DNA from: a virus
Virus record (IMG/VR): IMGVR_UViG_3300017917_003254
Span: 1 to 23,201 of that record
Reading direction: 5' to 3' (one strand)
Length of the DNA stretch: 23,201 nt
The translations under genes and the position numbers were made by a program. The notes below the pieces were generated by a model, which had not been told where the DNA came from, did not search any database, and saw nothing but the letters and a program-made list of their open reading frames with translations. Of this stretch, positions 1-7,105 are shown piece by piece. Each line of letters opens with the position of its first letter. Positions within the stretch are counted from its first letter, which is position 1.

Positions 1-191
1 AACTTCTCAGCAGCCGCGGCCATGCGCCTGTTGTATTCAGCTTGGTAATCTTCCAGCAGCATCCTTAGCTGTTGACCAAACACGGGATCAACCATCCCGT
101 AAGCCTGCTTGAGCCTCTTGTAGAGATCGTTGATCTTGGCTAACAATTGCTCGTCGTTCAACGTGCTAAGATCAGGTGTCAGTGGGTGCAT
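1..191 (-). CDS. Hypothetical protein, 3' end outside window
   Basis: This frame starts at an ATG (191-189) and stays open to the window edge, giving at least 63 residues that begin MHPLTPDLSTLNDEQLLAKI. The visible part is charged and looks alpha-helical or coiled-coil, with an N-terminal leucine-rich helix and a run of alanines near the edge. It overlaps the 3' end of the upstream zinc-ribbon gene by 20 bases, which suggests translational coupling in one operon with the MazG-like gene. I do not recognise a function. The C-terminus lies beyond position 1. Confidence 0.7.
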   Translation of the reverse strand, partial: MHPLTPDLSTLNDEQLLAKINDLYKRLKQAYGMVDPVFGQQLRMLLEDYQAEYNRRMAAAAEK

Positions 192-378
192 CGTCTATTC
201 CCTTAACAAAGTTGTAGAACCGGAGATTGTCTTCCAGTTCCTTCTCATCAATGCCGCAATCAAACAAGTTAGCATAGTCGCCCTTGTTCTCGTTGCAGAT
301 TGGACATTCCCATCCGTATGAGTGCTTGTATTTACAGATCACTCTGCAACGCATGCAGACGGGAGGCCCAAGTCCCAT
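172..378 (-). CDS. Small zinc-ribbon protein, unknown function
   Basis: This 68-residue protein carries two CxxC pairs (C8/C11 in VCMRC and C25/C28 in ECPIC), spaced as in a zinc ribbon, followed by an acidic C-terminal half. The frame is open further upstream to 429, giving 85 aa, but that extension would overlap the well-conserved tail of the MazG-like gene by 44 bases. The ATG at 378 has an AAGG Shine-Dalgarno five bases upstream that overlaps the MazG stop codon, so I chose it. Zinc ribbons of this size in phages may bind nucleic acid or proteins. No specific role can be read from the sequence. Confidence 0.65.
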   Translation of the reverse strand: MGLGPPVCMRCRVICKYKHSYGWECPICNENKGDYANLFDCGIDEKELEDNLRFYNFVKGIDDAPTDT

Positions 379-385
379 GAGTACC

Positions 386-835
386 TTAAAGATCACCCTT
401 CTTGCGATTCTCTGAATGATAGGGATCAAACGCGCCGCCGGGATAACGTGCTTCCAGCTTCTTGACGTTCTCGGCTATGACATCATTTGGATCCAACCCA
501 AGCGCGGTGCAGGTATTGATCCAATACCACATGATGTCGCCTAGCTCGCGCTTCATGTGGAACACGTTGTCAGCAGTGAGCGGCTTGCCTTGGAACAGCA
601 TCTTCTTGACGATCTCTTGCAGCTCACCTGATTCTGCGCCCAGCCCCAGCGCACCAGTGATCATGAGCGGAACGTTGACCTGGGGACCGTGCTCCATGTC
701 TCCAGTTTCACTAGATCGCTCATAGTTGGCATCGAGCCTGTCTAGCCTGTTCATGAAGCTAGTGAGATCCTTGCTGTCTTGGCTGGTCACTTCCAGCACG
801 AATTCCTTATACTTGTGTAGATCAATGTCTGACAT
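386..835 (-). CDS. MazG-like nucleotide pyrophosphohydrolase
   Basis: This 149-residue protein matches the MazG-like all-alpha NTP pyrophosphohydrolase family, which hydrolyses (d)NTPs to monophosphates and pyrophosphate with Mg2+. The metal-binding helices are visible as E68-xx-E71-xx-E74 (AESGELQE) and E97-xx-D100 (ELGD). The C-terminal ENVKKLEARYPGG..SENRKKGDL block is typical of the phage and bacterial MazG-like subgroup. The start at 835 is preceded by GAGGAG with seven bases spacing; an upstream in-frame start at 883 lacks such a site and would overlap the promoter. In phages, MazG-like enzymes are thought to adjust nucleotide pools or clear non-canonical dNTPs. It is the first gene of the leftmost operon. 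Confidence 0.85.
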   Translation of the reverse strand: MSDIDLHKYKEFVLEVTSQDSKDLTSFMNRLDRLDANYERSSETGDMEHGPQVNVPLMITGALGLGAESGELQEIVKKMLFQGKPLTADNVFHMKRELGDIMWYWINTCTALGLDPNDVIAENVKKLEARYPGGAFDPYHSENRKKGDL

Positions 836-854
836 GTGATTGCTCCTCACATAG

Positions 855-883
855 ATATTAACACGCGATCTGCGTTCATGCAA
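855..883 (-). promoter_or_regulatory. Sigma70-like promoter for the MazG operon
   Basis: On the minus strand a TTGCAT -35 box (883-878) and a TAATAT -10 box (860-855) are separated by 17 bases. It sits between the terminator at 882-913 and the MazG Shine-Dalgarno, where a fresh promoter is expected. Each box matches the consensus only partly. Confidence 0.45.
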
Positions 884-913
884 ATAAAAATCCCGCTGGC
901 CGGAACCAGCGGG
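882..913 (-). terminator. Rho-independent terminator of the structural operon
   Basis: On the minus strand an 8-bp GC-rich stem (CCCGCTGG paired with CCAGCGGG, 6-base loop) is followed directly by ATTTTTATTT. It lies 67 bases past the stop of the fibre gene at 980, so it would end the long late structural transcript. A second smaller hairpin (CCATCCC/GGGATGG, 954-970) lies just after that stop codon. Confidence 0.85.
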
Positions 914-979
914 GTGCCTATAGCTGAGCCATAAAGCGTGGTTAAGTGTTCCTCCATCCCTTAGGGATGGTGCTAATTT

Positions 980-1876
980 TTATGCGAATGTAACTGAGTT
1001 AGATCCTACGATATGCCATTTGCTATCAACATACATGAGCGTAGCAGTATCGCCAACAGCGTTAAACGTTATCGTGCCAGTGCCTGAGCTCTTCCATCCA
1101 GCATTAGAAACAGTAACAACCATTGATCCGCTGGAATAGGTGTTCACGACAAACATCTTCATCTGTCCTGAATATAATCCTGCTGCAAGGGTGCCTGTGT
1201 AGCTGCCTCCGATGGTATAGCTGGTTACTACTTTAGAGAGGCTAGCAGCCACTCCTGAAGTGCTGATAGCGTCAACTGCGTCAGCTGAAAAATATGTCCT
1301 TGGTCGGCTTAGGTCATTTATGTTTACGACGGTGCCACCGTCTAGTGTGGTGAATTCAAATACGTATGTGCCAGTGCTGCCGAAAGTTAAAACGAGGGTG
1401 CTGAGATTTAGCCCGTTAATGCCATTTATGCCTTGGGTTACTGCTGCTGGCAACGTTAGAGTGTGTGATACGTTAGTTACGTTTATTTCTAGCCTGATCC
1501 TGCCTAGCTTGCCAGCTGCTGGAAATCCAGCGAAGCTAAGTGTTATGCTACCATTGGTATCAACTGAATAGTAATGTCCACTAGCGTGGTTCAATTCTAC
1601 CGTGCCAGACTGGTTACCTAAGATAACAGTGGACTCACGGAGATCACGCACTTCTGCGCCGCGGAACAGAGAACCAGCCATGTCATTATCTAGCGTGGTG
1701 CCAGATAGTGCGCTCTTGAGCACAGCCTTGCTCTGTAAGTCCTCAATCTCGCTCTTTGCGAAAGTGAGATTGTTCTTGATGTTAGTGAAGTTAGTGCGGA
1801 AACCCTGGCTATCGTTGTCTTGTCCAGCGATAGGATAGGTGCCGTCTATGTTATTTGCATTGATGTTTGATGCCAT
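980..1876 (-). CDS. T4-like phage tail-fibre-type structural protein
   Basis: This 298-residue protein opens with MASNINANNIDGTYPIAGQD and NDSQGFRTNFTNIKNNL, an N-terminal module I recognise from virion structural proteins of marine T4-like phages. A helical segment (about residues 35-60) is followed by a beta-rich, Gly/Ser/Thr-rich body and a small C-terminal beta domain, as in trimeric fibres. There is no signal peptide or membrane segment. The ATG has GAGG seven bases upstream, and a late-promoter-like AATAAATA lies just before it. It is the last gene of the late structural operon. The exact role (fibre shaft, tip or decoration) is inferred from position and composition. Confidence 0.75.
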   Translation of the reverse strand: MASNINANNIDGTYPIAGQDNDSQGFRTNFTNIKNNLTFAKSEIEDLQSKAVLKSALSGTTLDNDMAGSLFRGAEVRDLRESTVILGNQSGTVELNHASGHYYSVDTNGSITLSFAGFPAAGKLGRIRLEINVTNVSHTLTLPAAVTQGINGINGLNLSTLVLTFGSTGTYVFEFTTLDGGTVVNINDLSRPRTYFSADAVDAISTSGVAASLSKVVTSYTIGGSYTGTLAAGLYSGQMKMFVVNTYSSGSMVVTVSNAGWKSSGTGTITFNAVGDTATLMYVDSKWHIVGSNSVTFA

Positions 1877-1892
1877 TTTCGATCCTCTATCC

Positions 1893-1900
1893 TATTTATT
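1893..1900 (-). promoter_or_regulatory. T4-type late promoter motif (AATAAATA)
   Basis: The minus-strand octamer AATAAATA, close to the T4 late consensus TATAAATA, lies 17 bases upstream of the 1876 start and overlaps the stop of the gene before it. Similar octamers precede several other structural genes here. Confidence 0.5.
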
Positions 1901-2129
1901 CTATCTTGATAGCCTTGAGCACTTCTATCGACCCAGCTGCATCAATGAGGTCACCTATACCCCTCAACTGATCTCTACGAGTGATAGCAGCAGCTAATGC
2001 AGCAGGATCATTGCTGATCTGTGCATCTCGCAACGCTATGTCATTCTTCTCGAACGCAGCCTGTCGTTCAGCTGCGATCTTAGCACGCCAAATCTTCTTG
2101 GCCTCTGTCATGTTATAAGAACCAATCAT
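1896..2129 (-). CDS. Probable tail-fibre assembly protein, small subunit
   Basis: This 77-residue, highly charged, mostly helical protein contains NMTEAKKIWRAKIAAERQ. I associate this pattern with small phage proteins encoded in pairs next to fibre genes and thought to act as fibre assembly chaperones or fibre-associated proteins. Its ATG overlaps the stop of the preceding 72-aa gene in an ATGA, so the two are translationally coupled and probably act together. The family function is not firmly established, and the assignment is context-based. Confidence 0.55.
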   Translation of the reverse strand: MIGSYNMTEAKKIWRAKIAAERQAAFEKNDIALRDAQISNDPAALAAAITRRDQLRGIGDLIDAAGSIEVLKAIKIE

Positions 2130-2344
2130 TGAGCGCCTCCCGTTCCGTCGTTGCTTGAAAAATCAACCACCCAAGCCTCTTGGAAATCCTCATCTGGAAG
2201 ATCAGCATCGTTGACCAGCTTGAAGGGCTTGCCAGCAGGCACATACTTCTTAGCTGCATCGAGCAATGTTATCTTTTCTAATATCAGCGGATTAACTGCC
2301 ATGATGGCAACGGTTCCGCTATCTGTAGGGTATATAATCTTCAT
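2126..2344 (-). CDS. Small fibre-associated protein, possible assembly factor
   Basis: This 72-residue protein opens MKIIYPTDSGTVAIMAVNP and contains VPAGKPFKLVNDADLPDEDF followed by an EAW(V)VDF stretch. Such short beta-alpha proteins are common in phages immediately after tail-fibre genes, paired with a helical partner like the one at 1896-2129. It overlaps the 599-aa fibre gene by an ATGA and its partner by another ATGA, so three proteins are coupled in translation. A role in fibre folding or attachment is inferred from this arrangement only. Confidence 0.55.
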   Translation of the reverse strand: MKIIYPTDSGTVAIMAVNPLILEKITLLDAAKKYVPAGKPFKLVNDADLPDEDFQEAWVVDFSSNDGTGGAQ

Positions 2345-4140
2345 GTGTATGGTCCATCATAAATTGCAAACATAACTCTAGTAAAGTCAGTGGCTGTACC
2401 GGCAGCATTAGCAGTCCTAACATCGATGCTAGTAGCACCTGCGCTTACCGTGCCGTTTAGGTAGAAATATCCGTTGCCATTCACAGACCCAACCACGGTT
2501 GGGTTAGAAGTTGGCATTGGAATCGGCGTGTTGGATATGTCAGCTAGCGTCAGGCTGTATGCTCCTGTTCCAGTCCTAGTAACCGTGGCCACATGGTGCG
2601 ATGCAGCTACGGCCAATCCTGTTATCGTTCCTATGAACGTGCAAGCGTACTTAGCTGTGTTACGAGCACGTATGACACCAGTGGTAGCAAGAGTTACATC
2701 GCCTTCCTTGGCATATCCAGCAGCAGATGAGCTAGAGTTAATCCTGATCCTGCCTGATGCGTCAACGACAAAATCGTTAACATCAGTAGGTGTAGCTGAG
2801 AACGTGCCGTTAGCTACGGTCGAACCATTCAAGACATTAGAGCCGCCAGTTCCGTTGATCGATACGATGACGTTACCGCTTACAGTAAAGTTGTCCTGTA
2901 TGACGGTAGCCCCACCAACGAACAAGCTTCCGGTCATGCCTACTGCCCCGCCTGATATTGACAGATCATTTGGAATGCTTAACGAGCCTGAGTTAAAAGT
3001 GATAGTATCGGCTGCTTGGTTGCCCAGCTCTGTGTTGCCAGTGACCGCCAAGTTAACCGTGCTGAGATCACCGGCCACAGTGAGGTCTTCGCTGACTAGC
3101 AATTCGCCTGCTATCTCAGCATCACCGCCTACTGTGAAATCACCTACTACTTCTGTCTCAGTGGTATTAACCTCGAATCTCTTCTCGCCATTGGCTGTGA
3201 TAGCTAACCTGTCAGGGCCTGGATTATAGATGCCTGTGTTGCTGTCGCTTATGAAAGTGACAGTAGGAACAGCCTCGCTGCCATCCCTAAACTGCATGGT
3301 TTCGCTGTCTGTTATGACCGCAGCTAAATCTGTTCCCATGATGAATTGTAGATTACCAGCAGTTTGCTTCGTTATCTTAGCAACGGTGCTGTCCACGCTG
3401 AGCTTGATGTCGCTATCGGCGCCGACCACTAAACCGGTATCATTGAGCACTCCTAGCGTTCCGCTAGTCGTGTCGTTCTCATCTGATCTCAGGAACTGCT
3501 CCGAGCTAATGCCATCAACTGCATCTGCGTTAGTAGCAGTGCCATGAAGCTTGGTTCCAGTGATGTTGCTCAGCGTTAGACCGCGATTGATACCAGTGAA
3601 TCCAGTTATAGCAGTCTGTGGCACATAGTCTGGATCACCACTGAAGATTGCCTTTATCGATCCGTTCTGCCATATGACCACAGCGGTGTGGTTGCCGGAA
3701 GTGGTATCAACTATGTTTTCTGCATAGGCTCCGGACTTGCCCTGTGCTGCTGTATATGTAGGTGCTATCACCTGCCATGCTGCGCCAGTGAATAGCTTGA
3801 GCTGTGCGTCAGTTACGTCGTACCATAGATCGGCCTGCCTAGGGTTTCCAGGTTCTGCTGGAGCAGCAGTGATCCTAGCTAGGGAAATGAAACCAGTGCT
3901 GCGATACACCTTGATGGAACGTTCGCTCTTATCGTACCAAATCTGCCCCTCTATGGGCGTGCTTGGGCTAGTCGTGTTTGCAAAGTTTTCCAGCAGCTTA
4001 ACGAAATTTTCGTTAACAAGCTCGCCGTAGTTCTTGTACAACCGTCCTATCAGAGCTAGATTTGTGCTGGTAGTATCGGCTGAACCATCTGCTATGGTAA
4101 CCAGAACCGTTCCGTCTGTCTTGTTTATAGTAACGCTCAT
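2341..4140 (-). CDS. Long tail-fibre-like structural protein
   Basis: This 599-residue protein begins MSVTINKTDGTVLVTIADGS and contains LIGRLYKNYGELVNENFVKL and EGQIWYD, an N-terminal module I recognise from fibre or structural proteins of T4-like marine phages. From about residue 200 it becomes a long Gly/Ser/Thr/Val-rich region with short repeats such as LTVAGDLSTVNLAVTGNTEL, typical of trimeric beta-helical fibre shafts. GGAG lies six bases before the ATG, and a GATAAATA late motif lies about 45 bases upstream inside the previous gene. The gene follows the 974-aa protein by 11 bases and is coupled to two small putative assembly proteins, which supports a fibre role. Confidence 0.75.
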   Translation of the reverse strand: MSVTINKTDGTVLVTIADGSADTTSTNLALIGRLYKNYGELVNENFVKLLENFANTTSPSTPIEGQIWYDKSERSIKVYRSTGFISLARITAAPAEPGNPRQADLWYDVTDAQLKLFTGAAWQVIAPTYTAAQGKSGAYAENIVDTTSGNHTAVVIWQNGSIKAIFSGDPDYVPQTAITGFTGINRGLTLSNITGTKLHGTATNADAVDGISSEQFLRSDENDTTSGTLGVLNDTGLVVGADSDIKLSVDSTVAKITKQTAGNLQFIMGTDLAAVITDSETMQFRDGSEAVPTVTFISDSNTGIYNPGPDRLAITANGEKRFEVNTTETEVVGDFTVGGDAEIAGELLVSEDLTVAGDLSTVNLAVTGNTELGNQAADTITFNSGSLSIPNDLSISGGAVGMTGSLFVGGATVIQDNFTVSGNVIVSINGTGGSNVLNGSTVANGTFSATPTDVNDFVVDASGRIRINSSSSAAGYAKEGDVTLATTGVIRARNTAKYACTFIGTITGLAVAASHHVATVTRTGTGAYSLTLADISNTPIPMPTSNPTVVGSVNGNGYFYLNGTVSAGATSIDVRTANAAGTATDFTRVMFAIYDGPYT

Positions 4141-4151
4141 CTATTGCTCCC

Positions 4152-7076
4152 TCAGGCCCATATGTTTTCACGCGGAAATGCAAGGTATTTATCGTCCGCA
4201 TCCGGGTCCTGGTATATGCTAATGTTGTTGATAAACCTCGTCATGTTGTTGTCAAATGTGGTAGCACTTCCTGGCTGTACCGGTTGATACTTCTCATAGC
4301 GTGGCACGGTTTCGCCTACGTCAAACTTCGGTAACGGACCGTACTGCATGATGAAACCACCGTATCTCACTCCATATTTTACCTGTACGGTCTCGCCTGC
4401 ATCTACCACAGTGATTAGATTTAATCTAAACAGATTGCTCGAATCTTTGGTTATTTCCCATATTCCAGATCGCTGATTTACTGTGCTGTTATCAAATGAG
4501 TCTATGTAACCAGGTATGACCTCGTAATGATCCCAGCCGTTTACGGTATCTTCCCAACCAGCGTCGTCCCAGCTGTTTAGATTCCTCGTCCAACCTTGGT
4601 TTTCATCCAATATGTAACCAGGATAATTTTCCTGCAGGGCGAAGATTATCTTCTTGCCTTCGTAGGTATCGATTATTCCGTCTAGTCCTCCCAGCACGTT
4701 TTCCACGAACGATTGTGTGAGTCCATCTATCTGATTGAATGGCGAGCTAACAGCAAAGTCCACTATGCCAACTGGTTCTTCAAACAGTCCTAGTTCAGAA
4801 TCGAACGTCGTGACCAAGCTCTCATCGTATGTGCCACTAGTAGCATCATAATGCTTAGAAAGGTTATTATCTAAGATATATCTATCTACTTCAAAGCTCA
4901 CTAGGTTGATGTTAGAATTGTTTCGCTCTATGTTGAAAGCTACCTTATCCCCTTCACCTGGCTTGACATACGCTAGCACCACAGCAGGCACCCAACCGAT
5001 GATTCTTCCGTCCTCTTGCTTGCTAGTCATCCATCGTGGCAATGGTTCAAGCACAGACAACGATAGATCTTCGATCATCTTGTTGCGCATGTTGATCAAG
5101 CTGCTAGGATAGACTATCTTGTCAGTCCTGCCGTCTAGGCTGCTCAGATTAGTATCTACGATCATCTTAGAAGTATCAACAGTGGTGTCTCTCTTTATCC
5201 TGCCCGTGAAGTCAATCATGCTAGGAGCACTGGTATTGAGGTTTTCCATCTGATCGTCTAGGATCTCAGCATACACGACTTCATAAGCTACCGATTGATC
5301 ATCATTTAATGCTCTAGCTACTTTAAAATTGCTGAACCTAAACTTCTTGCGATAATGGTTGGTAGACATGGCCTGGATGTATTGCGACATGGTGCTGGCC
5401 TTGATTCCAGACAGCAGCAACATCCTCAGATCACGGCTGCGACCAAAATATGGATCTGAGTTCCTGTAGAGTATCTCGTTAGGTATGACATCAGTGTTGC
5501 TAATGGCTTGACGAACTATTTCCTTGTCTTCTAAGCCTGGCTGCGATTTTAAGTAAAGGCTCTCGTATGGTCCATATCCATCCGGTGCCAAGGTCAGCTT
5601 GAACGTCCTGTAAGCTACCAGTTCTCCGTTTGAATCGCTGGCCTTTACCTTGAACACGTATTCTCTGTCAAATGTTGTCTGTCCGATCAACACACCTAGC
5701 TGCCTAACGTTGACATCAAATGTTGTCTGGCCTTTGTCATAGGCAGTGATCTCGAAACTAGGTCTACCAACTATCAACCCATCCGAATTGAGAGATAGGC
5801 CTTGTGGTAACTTGGTATCAACATCGTCGTCATAGACTAGGGTGTAGATCAGGTTACGACCTAGCCCATTGCTAGCCGATACGTACTTCTCAGAAATAGA
5901 TCCTGTCTTTAACTCGCCTAGATCGCTAGGCGTGTCCCAGCTTATGAAATACCTGAGATCATTGACCAAGGTCATAGTAAAGTAAGTGAGACCGCTGATG
6001 TAGTCAGGATAATCTCTCTTGTAGACTCTCAATGCAAACTTGTAGTCAATCTGTCCTAGCACCTGGCTAGGTATCTGTCCATATAGCCAACCAGTCTCGG
6101 TGTTGAGAGTGAGCCCAGGTGGCAGTTCAAAGTCGCCAGCATCGAATAGCGTGCTGTCAAACCCATTGATCGAATTGTCGTATCCAACATTAACGGCTAC
6201 TAATAGAGTGAAGTTTACTATGTCGTCATCAAAGTCTTTGGCTTCAAACCTATAAGCGAAGTAGTTGTCAGCAGCATAGACTCCTAGGTCAGCTGGTCGA
6301 GTCAACAAGACAGGCGTGTGCTTGGTTTCTAGATCTGCTGTGAGGAACTCATCATCATCTGTGGTTATGTCGCCGTTGTCAGCTCGCATGTTACCGTGCG
6401 CATACACGTAGATCGTATATCTAGCACCATCATATGACTTGCCATCAGTGGCTTGGACTTCAAATTGATAGCTCTTGCTGATGAAGGAAGATCCAAAGTC
6501 CCACGGGAATTCCTCCCATCTTCCTTCGCTGCTCCATCCTACATTAGCTTCAACCTTGAGATTCACCTCAGGTTGCACATATCCGCTGATGATGCCTGTG
6601 TTGGTATCTAGCGTCAATCCGCCTGGCAGTTCCCCAGCAGTTATAGCCCAGCTTATTGGTTCGTTATCTAGGTCAATTGCTTCTAGCTGATAGCTGAAGA
6701 ATTCACCGTCTAGGACCCTAGCTAGTTCCTGATCTGGTGTGGTTATCACAGGCGGATCTTCACCTGTGACTGTTATGCTAAAGGTCCTGTCAGTTATCTG
6801 GTTGGTCGAGGATGAAGTTGCACGGCAGCAAAACGTGCTGGTCACGTCTTCGCTAACATCCTGTGGCACGCCACGCAGATAATATAGCTCTTTAGGATTA
6901 CCGATGATGGATCCGTTCTCGTACATGACTAGCCCGGGAGGTAAACTTCCGGCTACGATAGCGTATTCTACATCACCGCCATCAGGATCTGTAGCTTCCA
7001 TCTGTAACTGATAGAAGGTCTGTTCCTGTATGGTTCCTAGATTTCCTGCTTTTGTCTTCCAGAGTGGCTTGCCCAT
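4152..7076 (-). CDS. Large virion protein with Ig/cadherin-like repeats
   Basis: This 974-residue protein carries about four He_PIG/cadherin-like repeats in its N-terminal half (around residues 20-60, 125-167, 270-335 and 395-440). Each shows the pattern Y/F-x-A-x-D-D followed by LPPGL-x-x-N-x-x-T-G-x-I-x-G. The C-terminal half has no repeat that I recognise and ends in an Asp-, Tyr- and Asn-rich tail. Such domains in phage virions are surface-exposed and may bind carbohydrate or hold fibres. Its ATG has no Shine-Dalgarno; instead a perfect TATAAATA lies only six bases upstream. It is the largest gene in the window and sits among fibre genes, so a baseplate or fibre-hub role is plausible but unproven. 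Confidence 0.7.
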   Translation of the reverse strand: MGKPLWKTKAGNLGTIQEQTFYQLQMEATDPDGGDVEYAIVAGSLPPGLVMYENGSIIGNPKELYYLRGVPQDVSEDVTSTFCCRATSSSTNQITDRTFSITVTGEDPPVITTPDQELARVLDGEFFSYQLEAIDLDNEPISWAITAGELPGGLTLDTNTGIISGYVQPEVNLKVEANVGWSSEGRWEEFPWDFGSSFISKSYQFEVQATDGKSYDGARYTIYVYAHGNMRADNGDITTDDDEFLTADLETKHTPVLLTRPADLGVYAADNYFAYRFEAKDFDDDIVNFTLLVAVNVGYDNSINGFDSTLFDAGDFELPPGLTLNTETGWLYGQIPSQVLGQIDYKFALRVYKRDYPDYISGLTYFTMTLVNDLRYFISWDTPSDLGELKTGSISEKYVSASNGLGRNLIYTLVYDDDVDTKLPQGLSLNSDGLIVGRPSFEITAYDKGQTTFDVNVRQLGVLIGQTTFDREYVFKVKASDSNGELVAYRTFKLTLAPDGYGPYESLYLKSQPGLEDKEIVRQAISNTDVIPNEILYRNSDPYFGRSRDLRMLLLSGIKASTMSQYIQAMSTNHYRKKFRFSNFKVARALNDDQSVAYEVVYAEILDDQMENLNTSAPSMIDFTGRIKRDTTVDTSKMIVDTNLSSLDGRTDKIVYPSSLINMRNKMIEDLSLSVLEPLPRWMTSKQEDGRIIGWVPAVVLAYVKPGEGDKVAFNIERNNSNINLVSFEVDRYILDNNLSKHYDATSGTYDESLVTTFDSELGLFEEPVGIVDFAVSSPFNQIDGLTQSFVENVLGGLDGIIDTYEGKKIIFALQENYPGYILDENQGWTRNLNSWDDAGWEDTVNGWDHYEVIPGYIDSFDNSTVNQRSGIWEITKDSSNLFRLNLITVVDAGETVQVKYGVRYGGFIMQYGPLPKFDVGETVPRYEKYQPVQPGSATTFDNNMTRFINNISIYQDPDADDKYLAFPRENIWA
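4186..4193 (-). promoter_or_regulatory. T4-type late promoter motif (GATAAATA)
   Basis: The minus-strand octamer GATAAATA lies about 45 bases upstream of the 599-aa fibre gene start, inside the end of the preceding gene. It matches seven of eight bases of the T4 late box. Confidence 0.4.
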
Positions 7077-7081
7077 ATCTA

Positions 7082-7089
7082 TATTTATA
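7082..7089 (-). promoter_or_regulatory. T4 late promoter, exact TATAAATA
   Basis: The minus strand reads TATAAATA, identical to the T4 late -10 consensus recognised by the gp55-type sigma factor. It is only about six bases upstream of the ATG of the 974-aa gene, so a transcript from it would have almost no leader. Confidence 0.65.
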
Positions 7090-7105
7090 GCTTTTGGGCT
7101 TTAGC

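Noticed and set aside
386-429. Extension of the small zinc-ribbon gene to an ATG at 429
   Set aside because: It would overlap the conserved MazG tail by 44 bases, and a well-spaced Shine-Dalgarno supports the start at 378.
954-970. Second terminator hairpin (CCATCCC/GGGATGG)
   Set aside because: On the minus strand it is not followed by a T tract; the nearby hairpin at 882-913 is the convincing terminator.
2474-3229. Plus-strand 251-aa open frame
   Set aside because: Antisense shadow of the fibre gene; low-complexity Val/Pro/Leu/Ser composition caused by the Gly/Thr/Asn-rich sense strand, with no ribosome site or neighbours.
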